Numbered from the stretch's first letter, positions 12,280-24,462 are shown. The stretch is DNA of 64,000 nt from Bilabrum cf. latius (GCA_965178125.1 OZ237750.1:930001-994000); one strand, 5' to 3'. The notes: generated from the letters alone by a model not told the origin. Numbers and translations: made by a program.

Positions 12280-14850
12280 ATGGCCACGGGTCAGGATATG
12301 GCCCAGGGAGAAGGCTATTCTGGTGGAATCTTGTCTCAACTGATTGAAGGCAGTGATTCGAAGGACACTTCGGCTGCATAGCTGGCTACGGTGCTGAGTG
12401 AATAGTTGCTTGCAGTTGTAGTTGCAGGCGAAGATGCACTCGGGGGGACTGCAGGCGCACAAGTCAGACCTTCCGATGCATAGCCAGCAGAAGACCAGCT
12501 TCATCGGCTGAAGCGGGATCTTGCGGATCGAGGCGTGCCCGAAGATACCTTGGCCATTGTGCAGGATGCAATCGATAGGGTTTCACAGTCACACGCGAGC
12601 ACGACGCGCAAGTGCACAATGCTAGAGGCAGCCGTGTAGCGCTCCATTGAAGGTGTTGAAGCGTCGCTGCCTGCTCTGAAGAAACTGGCCGACGCCGTCG
12701 AGCAGGACCACGTGGAGGCCAGGGCGAGCATGGCTGAACTGGTGCAGCTCAAGGACCAGGACAGAGAGCTCCGGGCGGCCAGGGCCCGCATCGAACAGCT
12801 CGAGGCACAAGCTGACGCCCAAGTGGAAGAGAGAGTGTCGGAACGAAGCGAGGAGATGCGCATAGTGTTCGCCGAGGAGATCGCTGCACTGAGGGAGGGC
12901 GAGCGAGCAGCGGAGAGCAGGCAGAAACAGGCAGAGGAAGAGGCCGCGCAGGCGAGAGCCCAGCTGGACCGCGCCGCTGCCTCTCACTAGCAAGAGCTGC
13001 AGCGCCTGCAGTCGGACCTCAGGGCGAGCATGACCCGCGTGGAGGCAGCCGAGGCAGGTGCGCGAGGGGCGCAGGCGGGCGAGCAGGCCGCCAAGGAGGC
13101 GCTGCTCGCGATGCAGCAGCGGGAGCGATCCATCGACGGAGATGGGAACGATGTGCCTGGGGCCGGCGGGGGAGAAGGTGAGTAGGCTCTGCGAGCCGAA
13201 GCTGCCTCATGGTCGCAGGAGAGGAGGAGGCTACTGGAGGACCTTGAACAGGCAGAGGCGGAGGCTGACCGGCAGAGGGAGGCCGCGCGGGGGGCGGATC
13301 GGCGGGCTGCAGCAGCCACAGATGCACTCTAGGAGGCCTAGGAGGCGCGCAGTCGGGAGGCAGAGGGGCTCAGGGAACAAATACGGGGGTTACCGTCGAG
13401 GTCCGAGGTGGAGGGGCTCCGGGGGGAGCTGGAGGCTCTTTAGAACGCGGTAGCGGGTTCAGGGGAGCAAGTCGACGAGGGTGAGGACGAAGATGGCGAT
13501 GGAGATAGCGATGGGGGCAAAAGTGGTACGCCCAAGGGAAAGGCGGGCGGCTCCCCGCTGGCTAGGTTCGCGGCCCGCATCCGCCAGCTCGAGTCGAAGC
13601 TGGTGTCATGCAGGCGCGACCTCGCCCAGGAGAAGGAGGGCAGGTCTCGCGCGGAGGAGCAGTCGCTGGCGTTGCAGGATGAGGCAGGCGATCTGCGGGG
13701 CCTGGTGGCTCGGCTGGAGCGGGACGTGTCCTTGCTGAGCAGCGCCAGGGACCTGAGACCGAGCGGGCGAGATGGCAAGGAGAAGAGCGAGGAGAAATCG
13801 GAGCGCCGGTCCGGGGGCTCCGGGGCAGCTGCCGAAGGGAAGGACGAGCAGCCGAGAGGCGCTGCAACGATGAAGGAAACAGGGTCGGCTGGCGCCGACG
13901 TGCTGGCTCGGGTGGTCGGGGGGCAAACTGCCAAGGAGGCGACCGTTGTCCCCCAGCCCGTTCCCCAGGCTACCAGCGGAGGATCAAGATCACAGGAAGG
14001 GGCCCGGGAGCAGGGCCCGACGGACGATCCCGCGGGTGCCTCCCTCGGTTAGGTAGGCCTCGCGATCAGGGCGCAGCGGGACCGGTTCAGGGAACAAGTG
14101 CTCGAGCTCGAGGAGCGGCTGGCGAGTGCGGAGGACGACGCGAGGGCGGCTCGTCGAAGGCAGGAGTCCTTGCGGGAGGAGAGCGTGCGGCTGTACCAGA
14201 AGGTCAAGTTCCTGGAGAGTGTGAGGGGATTCAGCGGCGGGAGGGGGGCGCTGGCAGCGCCCTCGCCCATCCTCGACAGCGAAGAGGGCGAGGTGGAGGG
14301 GGTGGGCGGCACCGAATCGGGGCTGGGAGGCAGGCGATCGGGGTCTAGCGGGGCTGGTTTGAGCGACGGGCCGATCGGTGCGGCTGCGGCAAGGACGAGT
14401 GGTCGTGGTGGCGGTGGTGCAGAGGACGAGGCGGAGGCGGGGGAAGTCTCCCGGGGCGCGAGGACGTCTGCCTCCGGGAATGAGCGAGCGGCACAGGACT
14501 AGCAACTGCTGCGAAAGTACGAGGCAATCTACGACCGCCGCTCGAACCCGTTCTAGACGTTCAAGCGGCGGGAGAGGCAGCGCAGGGAAGCCAACCTCAA
14601 CGCTCTCGACAGGGGCGCTCTCCTGTGCGCCAAGGCGCTGGCGCACAGCCGGCTGGCCCGCATCATCGTTGCGATCTATCTGGTGGTGCTGCACGTGCTG
14701 GCTCTCGCCGTGGTGCTCACGCTGGCGCACCATGACACGAGGTCGAACGTCCCCAAGGGGCCCATCGGGCTCTCGCGGGTGCAGGGTCCCGGGCAGTCGG
14801 GTTTGCCCGCAGGGACGCAGTCCATCCTGGATGGGGCGGATGCTACGTGA
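12280..14850 (+). CDS. CASP-like golgin: coiled-coil, C-terminal tail-anchored Golgi protein
   Basis: About 856 residues, largely coiled coil, ending in a CASP C-terminal domain: a KLYQKVKFLE-like segment (here RLYQKVKFLESV, about residue 640), the motif NPF-x-TFKRRERQRR, then a hydrophobic transmembrane stretch (about 14650-14730) before a short lumenal tail. CASP proteins are tail-anchored Golgi tethers acting in intra-Golgi retrograde transport. The ATG at 12280 has a good context (ACCATGG) and an in-frame TAA upstream at 12247. The first 150 residues do not resemble the usual CASP N-terminus. At least 12 TAG codons fall in frame, many inside heptad-rich helix (for example two within four codons near 13332), where a polar residue such as Gln fits. 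The stop is TGA 14848-14850, directly followed by TAG. No intron is needed to keep the frame open. Confidence 0.82.
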
Positions 14851-15025
14851 TAGAAGCGGTTGCTGCATTGCCGCATGAAGATTTTCTTGTTGTGCAACAT
14901 GCTGTGCCTTGGGCTGCTGTGCCTCCTCGTTTACATGTTCCGCAATTGCTTGCGCGGCGACATTCGTCGGACGCTGACGCGTAGTACCGCGCGACACATC
15001 CCACACGCAGCTCTGACCAGGTAAC

Positions 15026-16136
15026 ATGCGCCTTTTTTCGTTTCTTGTGAAAGGAGATGAATCTCGCAAGATTGGTGTCGGTGGTGACGCGGAAGACACC
15101 CTGATTGTGGATGTAACGTCGAAGATCCCGACCATGCGCCGTGCCCTCGGTGCTGTCTCCGGCGACTCTGGCGCTACCAAGGAAGAGCTGGCAGCTGCCG
15201 AAGAATTTAAGGCGATTGCATCTGCACTGTCGAAGGGTGGTGCACCTGAGGGTGCTTTGAAGCAGTCGGACGTGCAGATCCTCGCTCCCGTCCAGCCGGT
15301 GAGAGGATGGGACTAGTTATTGTTCAAGGAAGCTTTCGGTCGCTTTACATATTTATCCCATTGGCGTAACTTTGTGTATTTCTTCATAATTCTCGCAGGA
15401 TGACGGCGAGAAGGTGTTTTGCGTCGGTATGAACTATAAGATGCACTGCGAGGAGCAAGGCTTCCCGATTCCCACCGAGCCAGTTATTTTCAGCAAGGTG
15501 CCATCGGCCATTTCTAACCCTGGCGATCCTATCTACAAATCCCCTGGCACGAGCGAGCTGGACTTCGAGGTGGAGCTTGCTATCGTGATCGGAGCCACGT
15601 GCAAGCACGTGCGCCGGGACGACGCGATGAAGTACGTCGCGGGGTACACGGTCGCGCACGACGTGTCGATGCGAGACTGGCAGCTAAAGAAGAACTCGGG
15701 CCAGTGGGGCATGGGCAAGGCCTTCGATCACTCTGCGCCTCTCGGGCCGTCTGTGGTGACCGTGGACACGCTCGGCGATCCGCACAAGCTGCAGCTTTCC
15801 TGCGTGCTGAACGGAGAGACGGTTCAGGACAGCAACACGAGTGATTTGATTTTTGACACGGGCTACGTGCTGGAGTGGATCACTCAGTTCATCACGCTGT
15901 CGCCGGGTGACATTATCCTCACAGGCACGCCCCAGGGGGTGGGCTGCTTCAGGAAGCCACCTCTCTGGCTCAAGGCAGGGGATGAGGTGACCTGCAAGAT
16001 CGAAAAGATCGGGTCCATCACCAACAAGGTCGAGGACGAGAAGGTGCCGGAGGGAGCCCCCGTGCTCAAGCACGCCGCCTCGGCTGCGGCGGGCGGAGCC
16101 GGCGGCGGCGCTGCTGCCGGCGGTGCAGACGACTGA
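15026..16136 (+). CDS. Fumarylacetoacetate hydrolase (FAH) family protein, FAHD2-like
   Basis: 336-residue enzyme of the FAH superfamily, which cleaves or decarboxylates acylpyruvate-type compounds with a bound divalent metal. Exon 1 is 15026-15298 and exon 2 15399-16136, with a 100-nt GTGAGA..CGCAG intron in phase 0. Exon 2 starts the catalytic domain with FCVGMNYKMHCEE, then EPVIFSKVPSAI, and the metal-binding segment around TSELDFEVELAIVIG, which carries the Asp/Glu ligands. The core ends with DIILTGTPQGVGCF and LKAGDEV, all family hallmarks. The tail is Ala/Gly rich. There is no in-frame TAG, and the gene stops at TGA. It lies 175 nt after the CASP stop on the same strand. Substrate cannot be told from sequence. 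Confidence 0.93.
15299..15398 (+). other. Intron in the FAH-family gene
   Basis: The sequence runs GTGAGAGG..TTCTCGCAG, 100 nt. Splicing joins LAPVQP to DDGEKVFCVG without a frame change. It is AT-richer than the flanking exons and has a possible branch site (GCGTAAC) near 15364. Confidence 0.88.
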
Positions 16137-16369
16137 TGCTGCCAGTGCGCTCGACGTCTACGCGGTCAATGGGCGCGCATTTCTGAGTGCATGCAATCAA
16201 GCGTGGTAAAAATATAATTACTAAACACCAGCATTGCACAAATCGATACTTTGTTCTTGTTGCGAGCACAATCCGGAATTTGAGTGCTTTCAAAGTTTTG
16301 CGACCAACTGCGCGGCGGCAGCACCAAATCGCGAAACAGCCACTTATCTTCTGGGCTCAGCAGCTTCCT

Positions 16370-19300
16370 ATGGAATCGCAGCCCAGCAGTACGACCACGC
16401 GACAGCATGCAAGATCATCATTACCAGGAGATGTGGAGGCCAGAGCCGCTGGAGTAGGCAGGGGTTTCGCGGGGGCCACGGTCATGCCGTCAGAAAGTTC
16501 CGATGTCAGCAAGACCAGCCCGAAGCGGGCGTCCCAGCCAGGCGCGCCAGAATTCCATATGTAGCAAATGTGGCAGCAAGAGGGATGGAACAATGTAGGT
16601 GGCGCTCAGTACGGAGCAGAGATGCCTGGCTTCCCAAATTATGGCTAGTAGTTCGGCATGAGCAACGGCCAGATGAGCATGGGTTCAGACGGCGGTGGCA
16701 TGGCCCCATTTCCCATCAATACAATGGGAGAAGGAGAGATGGCGGGTATGGGCGCCGGTATGGGCGGGATGGGCACAGGCGCCGGGCCCTCCGAGCCGGC
16801 TGCGTCACAAGACTAGCCGGGCGACGGGGATGCCGATGATGACATAGGAATGGAAGGAGCCTCGCAGTATTTTGGCAGTGATGATGGTGAGGAGGATGAA
16901 AAGCTTGCAGGGGACGGGACGCTGGAGACTCCCGCTGTGTCGCACGGGCGCGCTCGACGGCCGTTCGGCGGAGGCTCTGGCGCTGCCGCGCGGCACAGGG
17001 AAGCGAGCGAAATGGCAGCCGTTGCGGGCAGGACAACGTCTAGAGACAATGATAATGACGATGGCCGGGACGAGCGCGCTGCACTAGAGGAAGGCCTCCG
17101 AGCCGGCAGCCAGGCCTCCAGCAGCCGCTCCGGCTCCCGGTCGGGCAGGGGGAGCGGGCGAGACAGCAGGCCGAGCGGCAGCGGCCGTCAGTACGACGAG
17201 GAGGATGAGGAGGATGAGGGGGACGGCGAGCTTTCGGAAGACGGTAGCGGTGGCTCGTCGGGTTCCTCTGCGTCTTCGAAGGAGCAGATCGATCGGATGG
17301 ACCGCATGTCGGACCAGGAGATCGAGAAGAGAGGCCTGAGCAGGAGGCTGAGCTTCAGGCGGAAGCGTCTCGCAGACGATGCACTTAGCTACTACGAGAG
17401 CCGAGAGAGTGTGCTGATGCTGGATTACACCCCTTGCATCTGCAAGCGGCCCATCGACCTGCACACGCCGCTTCGAGTGCTCAGGCAGTCGCGCCGCATC
17501 CGGGTGCTAATCTGCGTCACCTGCTACAACGAGGACGGTGACGAGCTGAACCGGACTCTGAGCGGGATCGCCAGCAATCTGGACGCTTGGGAGCAGCAAG
17601 GCGTGGACTGGCGCGACGTGGCGGTGTGCGTGGTGTACGATGGCCGTGACCGCATGGACAAGCAGATGCAGGACTACCTCGAGAGAAAGATCCACGTCTT
17701 CGACAGCGACATGCTGCTGGCCACGCATAAGAACAACCCCGTGACCATGCACCTCTTCGAAAAGACCGTGTCTCTGGTGAAGCACGAGTCCCAGCGGGAG
17801 CACTACCAGCCCCTGCAGCTGATCATCGCGGTCAAGGAGCTAAACGCAGGCAAGCTGTCCTCGCACAACTGGTTCTTCGCGGGGTTCTGCAGGCAGGTGC
17901 AGCCCGAGTTCGTGTTCTTAGTGGACGTGGGCACGGTGCCCGACGAGACTGCCATGGTGGAGCTGTTCAACAGCATGGTTGATAACCCCCAGGTGGGAGG
18001 CGTGTGCGGGGAGATCATCCCCAGGGAGTGAGAGCCACGCGCCACGACCAGTGCCCGTCCGATTGTTGCATTGCATCGTCCCGTAGCCCTGTTGCCCCCC
18101 GCGGGCCTCGAACGACTGCGCTTACCCTGTCCACTGTCCAACTGTTCGTTGCAGGCCCAAGCTGTACAACTTCGTGGAGGCGAGCCAGACGTTCGAATAC
18201 GCCGTTAGCCACTCGCTGGATAAGGCTTTCGAGTCTATCTTCGGATTCGTGTCTGTGCTGCCCGGCGCTTTTTCTGGTGAGCCGAGTCGCGGGTCGATTT
18301 GAAGACAGTTGACCTGCTGTGGTGTCACCACAACCCTGGGTCATCTCTGCACCCGATCGGCTGCGCCTGTGTTTCTCTTCCTTCCGCCGCAGCGTACCGC
18401 TGGGAGGCCATCCGCGGCGGGCCCCTCAATGCCTACTTCAAGCTGGAAGAGGCGTCGGTGGCCTAGCTGGGAGCCTTCACCGCCAATATGTACCTGGCAG
18501 AGGACAGGTGAGACGAGCAGTGGCTGGACATGAACGAATGCGCGGATATTCTCCCAGACCTGCAGGCGAATGCGCGTGTCTACCGTTTTTAATCCGCAGG
18601 ATATTGTGCTTTGAGATTGTAGCGAAGCGCAACTGTAACTACACGGTGAGGCACGCAGGCCCCACGCTGACTCGACATTGCGATGGCTGCCTGTGCATAC
18701 CACATACGTGCCCGACTCGCTTTGCTCATCGCAGCTGCACTTCAACCACTCTGCTGCCGCGTACACGGACATCCCCGGTGACTTGGTGTCGCTAGTTAAG
18801 CAGCGGCGCCGATGGTTGAACGGTTCGTTTATGGCTCTCCTGTACTACGTGCAGAGCTTCCCGTGAGCCTGATGCCAATCTGCAGCATGCATGCACTAGG
18901 TCCCAATCCTGGGACCTTGCACGAGCGATATGTTTCTTGTCGCAGCTGCCTATCACCATGAACCCATTGCCGCGCTCCTCTATCGCAGACGCCTGCTTCG
19001 TCGGAGCGAGCACTCGTTCATTCGTAGGATCGCGCTGACCCTGTAGTTCATGTGGTTCATCACTTAGATTGGGTTAACGTGGTTCGGCATCGGTTCCCTG
19101 TTCCTCAGTTTCGTGATCATCTTCAACAACGCATTCGACCAGCTCGGGGGCGCGGGTCCAACTATGCAGCTGATCTTCTACTGCTCCTACTTCCTCATCA
19201 CGCTGTGGCTGCTCCTGCTCGCCCTCGGTTCCAGGGTGGGAGATGCAAGCGTCCTGTACTACACGGCCAGTCTGGGGTACGGCCTGCTCACCTACGTGGC

Positions 19301-22106
19301 CCTTGTGCTCAGCGGTTGGCACCTGTCCTCGGGCCGACTGCCGCTGCTCGTGCTCTTCGCAGCCATCGCCACCTTCGCTTCGTACGCACTGGTCGCGCTC
19401 CTGCACGGGCAACTTGTCCGGGTGCTTGTGACGATGCCACAGTATTTTTTCATGATCCCGAGCTATCTAAGCACCTTGAGCATTTTTGCCTTCTCGAACC
19501 TGAACGACATTTCTTGGGGAACTCGGGAGGGCAGCACCAAGGCGCTGCTCACGAGGGTGGAGAGGAAGGCCAAGCCGGGCCAGAGGGACGTCCGCATTAA
19601 GGACGTGGAGAGGCAGCGGCAGCAGTTCTTCGACATTGTGAAGGGCGCGGGAGGCGGATAGGCTGCTCCCGATGGCCAGGGAGGTGCCTTTTAGCCCATG
19701 CAACCGCTTGGAGGGGGGTATGGCGGCATGGGGATGGGCGGGTATGGAATGGGCGGCATGGGGATGGGAATGGGTTACGGAGACGCAGCCATGATGGGAG
19801 GCTGGGGTATAGATCCATACGGAGGAAACTAGGGAATGGGCATGGATGGAATGGGTATGGATGGGATGGGCATGGGAGCGGCGGGGTATGACCAATCGGG
19901 TGTAGTCGATACCGGCATGGCAGCCGGAGGCATGGCTGGCGGTTACGATGGCGCTGTTGCACAGCAGTAGAGCCAAGGACTGCAGGTGGGCCAGGGCGGG
20001 GGTGCTGCCTCAGCAGCCATGGGACTGGAGATGCCTAGCCAGCAACAGGCTTGGGGCACTGCCAATCCGGTGGGCGGCTTGGCCTCCATGGAGGAGACTG
20101 AGGAGGACGTGCACCCGTTCAACGAAGCCGATGCGGGTGGGGTTGGTATGGAGGAGGAGGTGGATGGAGAAGAGGAGGGGGGGGAAGAGGAGGGCGAAGA
20201 TGAGACCTCCTCCTCGGAGGAAGACGAGTCCTCGAGCGAAGACGAGGAGGACAGCGTGGAGGTAGAAGACATGTCTGCCGAGCAGAAGCTCAGGAGACTC
20301 GCGGCCCTGGAGGAGGAGCGCACAACACAGGCCGAGGAGGCCCGCCGCCGCAGCGCGCTGGATCACGAGCGGAGGGAGATGGAAAGAGATTTCGCGTCCT
20401 TCCGCACTCGCACGTTGAGTCTGTGGCTAGGGACGAACTGGATCTACATTAGCATCATCCTCGCTTTCGATGGCCTCATCGAATGGTTCGCGGTGGCGAT
20501 CGCTTTCGTAATCTTCTACAGTCTCATGGTCCGGACCATTGGGTCTATGCTGTACTCGCTGGAGAAGGCCTTCAAGTGGTGCTGGGGCAGGTGCTGCGGC
20601 AGGTGTTGCCCGGGCATCTGCTGCTGGGAGGCGCACCGCATGACTCGCAAGAAGGAAGCCTACCGCTCCAACCGCAAGCGAGGCATCGTGGGCGGAGAGA
20701 GTGATGATGACTCGGACAGCTACTTCTCAGGGGATACGGGCGATGACGCGGGGGCGTGGGCGCGACCGGAAGCGTTCGAAGACTACTATGGAGGTGGTGA
20801 CCTGGAGCTGCCGCCGGGTGGCGGGGACAGCCCTCTGCCCATCGACCAGGTGTTCTCAAAAGAGGCGCTCACCCAACCCGCCGAGCCTGCCGCTGTGCCT
20901 GGAGAGTACGAGGAGTCGAAGGAGGCGTACGACCCGCAGGTGCATGGCATGGCGGTGGAGGACGCGGCTGAAGACGAGCCGGTGACTGACTTGACCGCGG
21001 CCTTGGGCAGAGGCAAGCGCACGGCAGAGGGCGTGCTCAACAAGATCAAGAACGTGGGCGACGAGAAGGCGGCCATCGATGTGAAGGGTGGCAGCTAGCA
21101 GAACGGTGGTGAAGAATAGGAAGGGACCATCGACATCAGTGCGGCTCTCAACAGAGGCAAGCGCACCACCACCGGCGTGCTGGCCAAGATCCGCCGAGTG
21201 GGCAGCGATGGCAATCTGGAGATCGAGGAAGGCAAGGGGAAGAGATCCGGAAAGAGTGGTGGCGCAAGTGCCAAGAGCAAGAAGAAAGAAAAGTCTAGCG
21301 CGTCTCAACTCGAGGAGGAAGGGACCATCGACATCAGTGCGGCTCTCAACAGAGGCAAGCGCACCACCACCGGCGTGCTGGCCAAGATCCGCCGAGTGGG
21401 CAGCGATGGCAATCTGGAGATCGAGGAAGGCACAGGGAAAGGCACTGGCGCGACCACGAGCGGAAGGAGCAAGAAGAGCAAGAAGAAGGGCCGCAGGAGG
21501 AGCTCAGCGGCCATGGCCGCAGCAGCCTCCCCGCAAGAGGAGGAAGGTGTGATCGACCTGACGGCTGCGCTGGGGCGGGGCAAGCGCACCACCAAGGGTG
21601 TGCTGGCCAAGATCCAGAGGGTGGGTAGCAAGCGCGTGCTCGTGATGGAGCTTGAGGAAAGCGAGGGCAAGCAAGGCAAGCCTCCCAAGAAGTCTAAGAA
21701 GCATAAGGGCAAGCACAAAGGCAAGGGCAAGCGCAGGTCAAGCGCGGCTGCAGGACGCAAGGCAGCCGAGGCTGCAACTGAGGCGGCCGGCAGAGGCGCC
21801 TCAAGTCCAAAGAAATCATCCCCGCTGCGGCCTGCTGTCGTGGTCCCGGTGGGCACTGACAGCCCAGGCTCCCCAGAGCGCTCCATTGAGAGCAACACGG
21901 GCCGGTGGGAGTCCGCCGCGGCGAGCGGCGAGGTGTCCGTGCAGATGGACCCGGTCGCTGCCCTGATGGCGGGGTCGCATGTAGACGACGGTGGCGCGGC
22001 GGGGGGGTCTCCTAGGGCGGGGCAGGCGCGCGACGAAGTAGAGAGCTCTGTGGTCGACGTGCACGAGGTCAAAGATGTCACCAACGAGCTGGAACTGGGC
22101 TCGTGA
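16370..22106 (+). CDS. Chitin synthase, catalytic (CHS1), with repeat-bearing C-terminal tail
   Basis: Membrane glycosyltransferase (GT2) polymerising GlcNAc from UDP-GlcNAc. Exons: 16370-18027, 18155-18276, 18393-18507, 18600-18645, 18735-18862, 18989-22106; all splice phases agree and give about 1,728 residues. Residues 1-320 are low complexity (Gly/Met, acidic, Ser). The catalytic core has [55 protein letters not shown] and [11 protein letters not shown], so the substrate, ED and QRRRW motifs are intact. Multiple transmembrane helices follow (exon 6), then a Gly/Met-rich loop, an acidic region, a second membrane pair with Cys-rich end (about 20400-20640) and a cytosolic tail with a fourfold repeat. 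About 13 TAGs are in frame, including two in the helix after QRRRW and several in Gln-rich stretches. Stop TGA 22104-22106. The start is uncertain: ATG 16370 or ATG 16559. Confidence 0.93.
18028..18988 (+). other. Cluster of five introns in the CHS1 catalytic region
   Basis: Introns at 18028-18154, 18277-18392, 18508-18599, 18646-18734 and 18863-18988 separate four small exons. All begin GTGAG and end GCAG (TTGCAG, CCGCAG, CCGCAG, TCGCAG, TCGCAG). The spliced protein runs uninterrupted through the chitin synthase signatures [13 protein letters not shown] and [10 protein letters not shown], which supports each boundary. All five sit inside the 1-kb stretch encoding the active-site half, while the rest of the gene is intron-free. 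Confidence 0.88.
19700..19900 (+). repeat. Gly/Met-rich low-complexity coding repeat in CHS1
   Basis: The in-frame text is built of GMGG, GYGMGG and GMGMDG units. Similar Gly/Met stretches occur near both chitin synthase N-termini (16680-16800 and 28280-28450). Two TAGs fall in or beside it, in contexts (GGN-TAG-GMG; AQQ-TAG-SQG at 19967-19969) typical of Gln-rich disordered sequence. The segment lies between the last catalytic-core membrane helices and the second membrane pair. Confidence 0.75.
20975..21640 (+). repeat. Four-copy peptide module in the CHS1 tail
   Basis: Four copies of a module of about 30 residues with core AAL-[GN]-RGKRT and GVL-x-KI-x-x-VG start near 20980, 21125, 21323 and 21550. 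Copies 2 and 3 are identical over at least 117 nt (21118-21234 and 21316-21432, period 198), so that duplication is recent or kept uniform by conversion. The spacers are Lys/Ser-rich. I do not recognise the module from any known family. The segment is cytosolic if the upstream hydrophobic pair spans the membrane. Confidence 0.85.
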
Positions 22107-22299
22107 GGGTCTACTTGATCGAGACTGCTTGAATTGCATGCGTGGTAAGCTGATACTCTGTCGAGCTCTTGCCTCACACCAGTGCACATTGGATCATGCA
22201 CGGCCGCCCATCCCAGGCAACCGGAATGACGCATAGTCCAGGGACAGCCCAATGCACGTCGCACGCTTTCGCATCCAACTGGCCTTCCCCTACACTGCT
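22107..22299. other. Convergent intergenic gap, CHS1 / sulfatase
   Basis: 193 bp between two facing stop codons (TGA on each strand). It holds both 3' UTRs; I see no further gene in it. Confidence 0.5.
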
Positions 22300-24462
22300 T
22301 CACTCGTCTGATGTGAACTTGGTGTGTAACCGCTGGGCCAGCTCCTTGCGCACGTCCTGCAAGGACGCCTCAGATGCGAGGTTGACGTATTCGAACTTAT
22401 TGAATGGGTCCTCGCCCCAGCTGGGGTCCTCGGTGTGGTCGTACAGCTCTGCGGTCAGCAAGCCGGCGGGCGACCAGTCCGCGTGGGCGGGTGCTCCCCC
22501 GGGCACGCCGGCGGTGTAGTTGCGCCATTCTGTGTACCTGTAGTCGTCCACGCGCACTGTGTATCCCACAGCCCGGAAGTCACCCTCCTCCTCGCCCATG
22601 CACGCGAACTTGTGCTCGAGCCAAGGAGCACTCGCGTTGGACAGGGGTCCGCTCCAGCACCGCGGGAACTGCGTGAAGGCGGCATCCTTGACACCCGCCT
22701 TGTTCCCTGGGTCCTTGAGCACGGGGACGAGGGAGTCACCCTGCACGCCCTGCTCCGGGGGCGGCATGGGGAGGCCGAGCAGGTCGGCCGTGGTCTTGTA
22801 GAGGTCGACCGCTTCTGCGAATGCCATGGTGCGCTTGCCCACCGACTCCTGGATCCAGGGGGCGCGGATGATGAAGGGGATCCGTGCGTCGGTCTCCCAC
22901 AGAGATTGCTTGGACCAACCGCCGTGCTCGGCCAGTTTCCATCCTGCGAGAGCGTGGGTGTGTTGTGTCAGAGAGCCGAACATGTGGCAGCTGTTGCATT
23001 GCACCTAAGGCCATAAGGGAATGTCGAGCGTGCCCCACACAGTGCGAGTCAGCGACTAAGCGTGCGGAACAGCGTGCATCGCGATAGGAGCACTCAGTCT
23101 TGCGTATCTCACCGTGATCTCCGATGAAGGTGACGGCCGTGTCATTGGCGAGCCCGAGCGCATCCAGCTCGTCCAGCACCATCCCGATCATGGCATCCAC
23201 GAAGTTCACCGCTGCGTAGTACCCCTGCCTGAGGCCAAGGGTGAGCTCTTTGCTGCACTCGCGGTAGGGCCCGAAGAAGTGCTTGGTCCCGTTGTACTCC
23301 TGCGGGACATCGAATCCGCAGGTCACGTAGTTGATCGGGCTGATGCCCTCCCCGATTGTGCGGGCACCTTGGTCAGGCATGGGGATGGCGCCGCTGTGAG
23401 GCTCGAACTTGTCGAAGAAGGACTGCGGCACGTGCCAGGGGATGTGCGGGCTGCGAAGAGAAGTGCGGAGCGCGGAAGAGGGGATGCATGGCATGGGGCG
23501 GAATGTGACGGATCCATGGATACACGGCGTGCTGCGTCCCGTTCTGCCGGGCGGCCTGGCTCACCGCCTAAACCCGGTGAAGATTGCGAACCCCATATCG
23601 TCGCCCTCGGACTTGTCCTGCTGCTCCTTGGCCCACTTGAGGTAGTGGATCGTCTCGTTGGCCAGGCGGTAGTCGAAGAACTGCGACAGGGGGCCGGACT
23701 GGGGACACAGGTGCCCGTTGTCGTCCACCTTGGTGCCCTTGGGGCAGCTCGCCTCGTCTGCATCAAACGGAAAGTATGGCAGCGCGGGCTCATCCGTGCC
23801 GGGGACCTTCTGAGACCAGGAATTGGGCTCGTCCCAGTTCGGGGGGCTTCCCGGGTGGAACCTGCGCGGGAAAACACCGAATGCTACGCATGGAGACTCG
23901 AGCGGTAGGGCCCAGGCTGGCCATCCACGGGGAGAAGCTCGCCCACAAGCGTAGTCACCTCACGTTTTCCCTAGGCCAAGAGTCAGAAAACCATTCTTCT
24001 TGAACCATTGCGGCCAAGAATCCCACTCGGATGCTGGAGGGATCCCTTTGGGATTTCCAGTGGCATTGCGAAACGATTCTTTAAAACTCATTATACCGGT
24101 CCGGTCCGGATACCGACCAGACATGAAAGAGTTGCTGCGGGCACAAGTAATGCAGGAGAGTTGGCAGCACGCCGTGCCGTACTAAAATCCGGTAGCGAGT
24201 CAGCAATGGTCGACAGCTGCCGCCATGTACGGTATATGCATGCTCACCGAGACGGGCTACACACCGTCTGCTGCACATAGCCGCGCTGGAACACGGTACC
24301 AGTAGCTGCAAGCTTGTCAACATTTGGCATGGGCATCGAGGCTCCGTACGGTGATAGGGACGCACGCAAATCATCCACAAAAATGGCCAAAAGATTCCGG
24401 CTGTGAGCTACCTGTGCAGCCACTAGCATGCAAGCACACACGGCTGCTAGGCTTGATCGCAT
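22300..24462 (-). CDS. Secreted type I sulfatase, iduronate-2-sulfatase-like
   Basis: About 554 residues from five exons: 24462-24248, 24134-23964, 23861-23565, 23450-23113, 22943-22300. All introns are GTGAG..GCAG, with phases consistent. A signal peptide (residues 1-21) precedes FVDDLR, which gives the metal-binding Asp pair. The formylglycine motif CSPSR has its Cys at about residue 68. Then come FHPGSPPNWDEP, GFRRPHIPWHVPQSF and GDHGWKLAEHGGW, the order seen in iduronate-2-sulfatases. These enzymes hydrolyse sulfate esters from sugars, in lysosomes or outside the cell, after conversion of Cys to formylglycine by a separate enzyme. No in-frame TAG was found. It may act on sulfated cell-wall or environmental polysaccharides; the substrate is an inference only. 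Its start lies 120 bp from the 3' end of the acyl-CoA dehydrogenase gene on the same strand. Confidence 0.92.
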
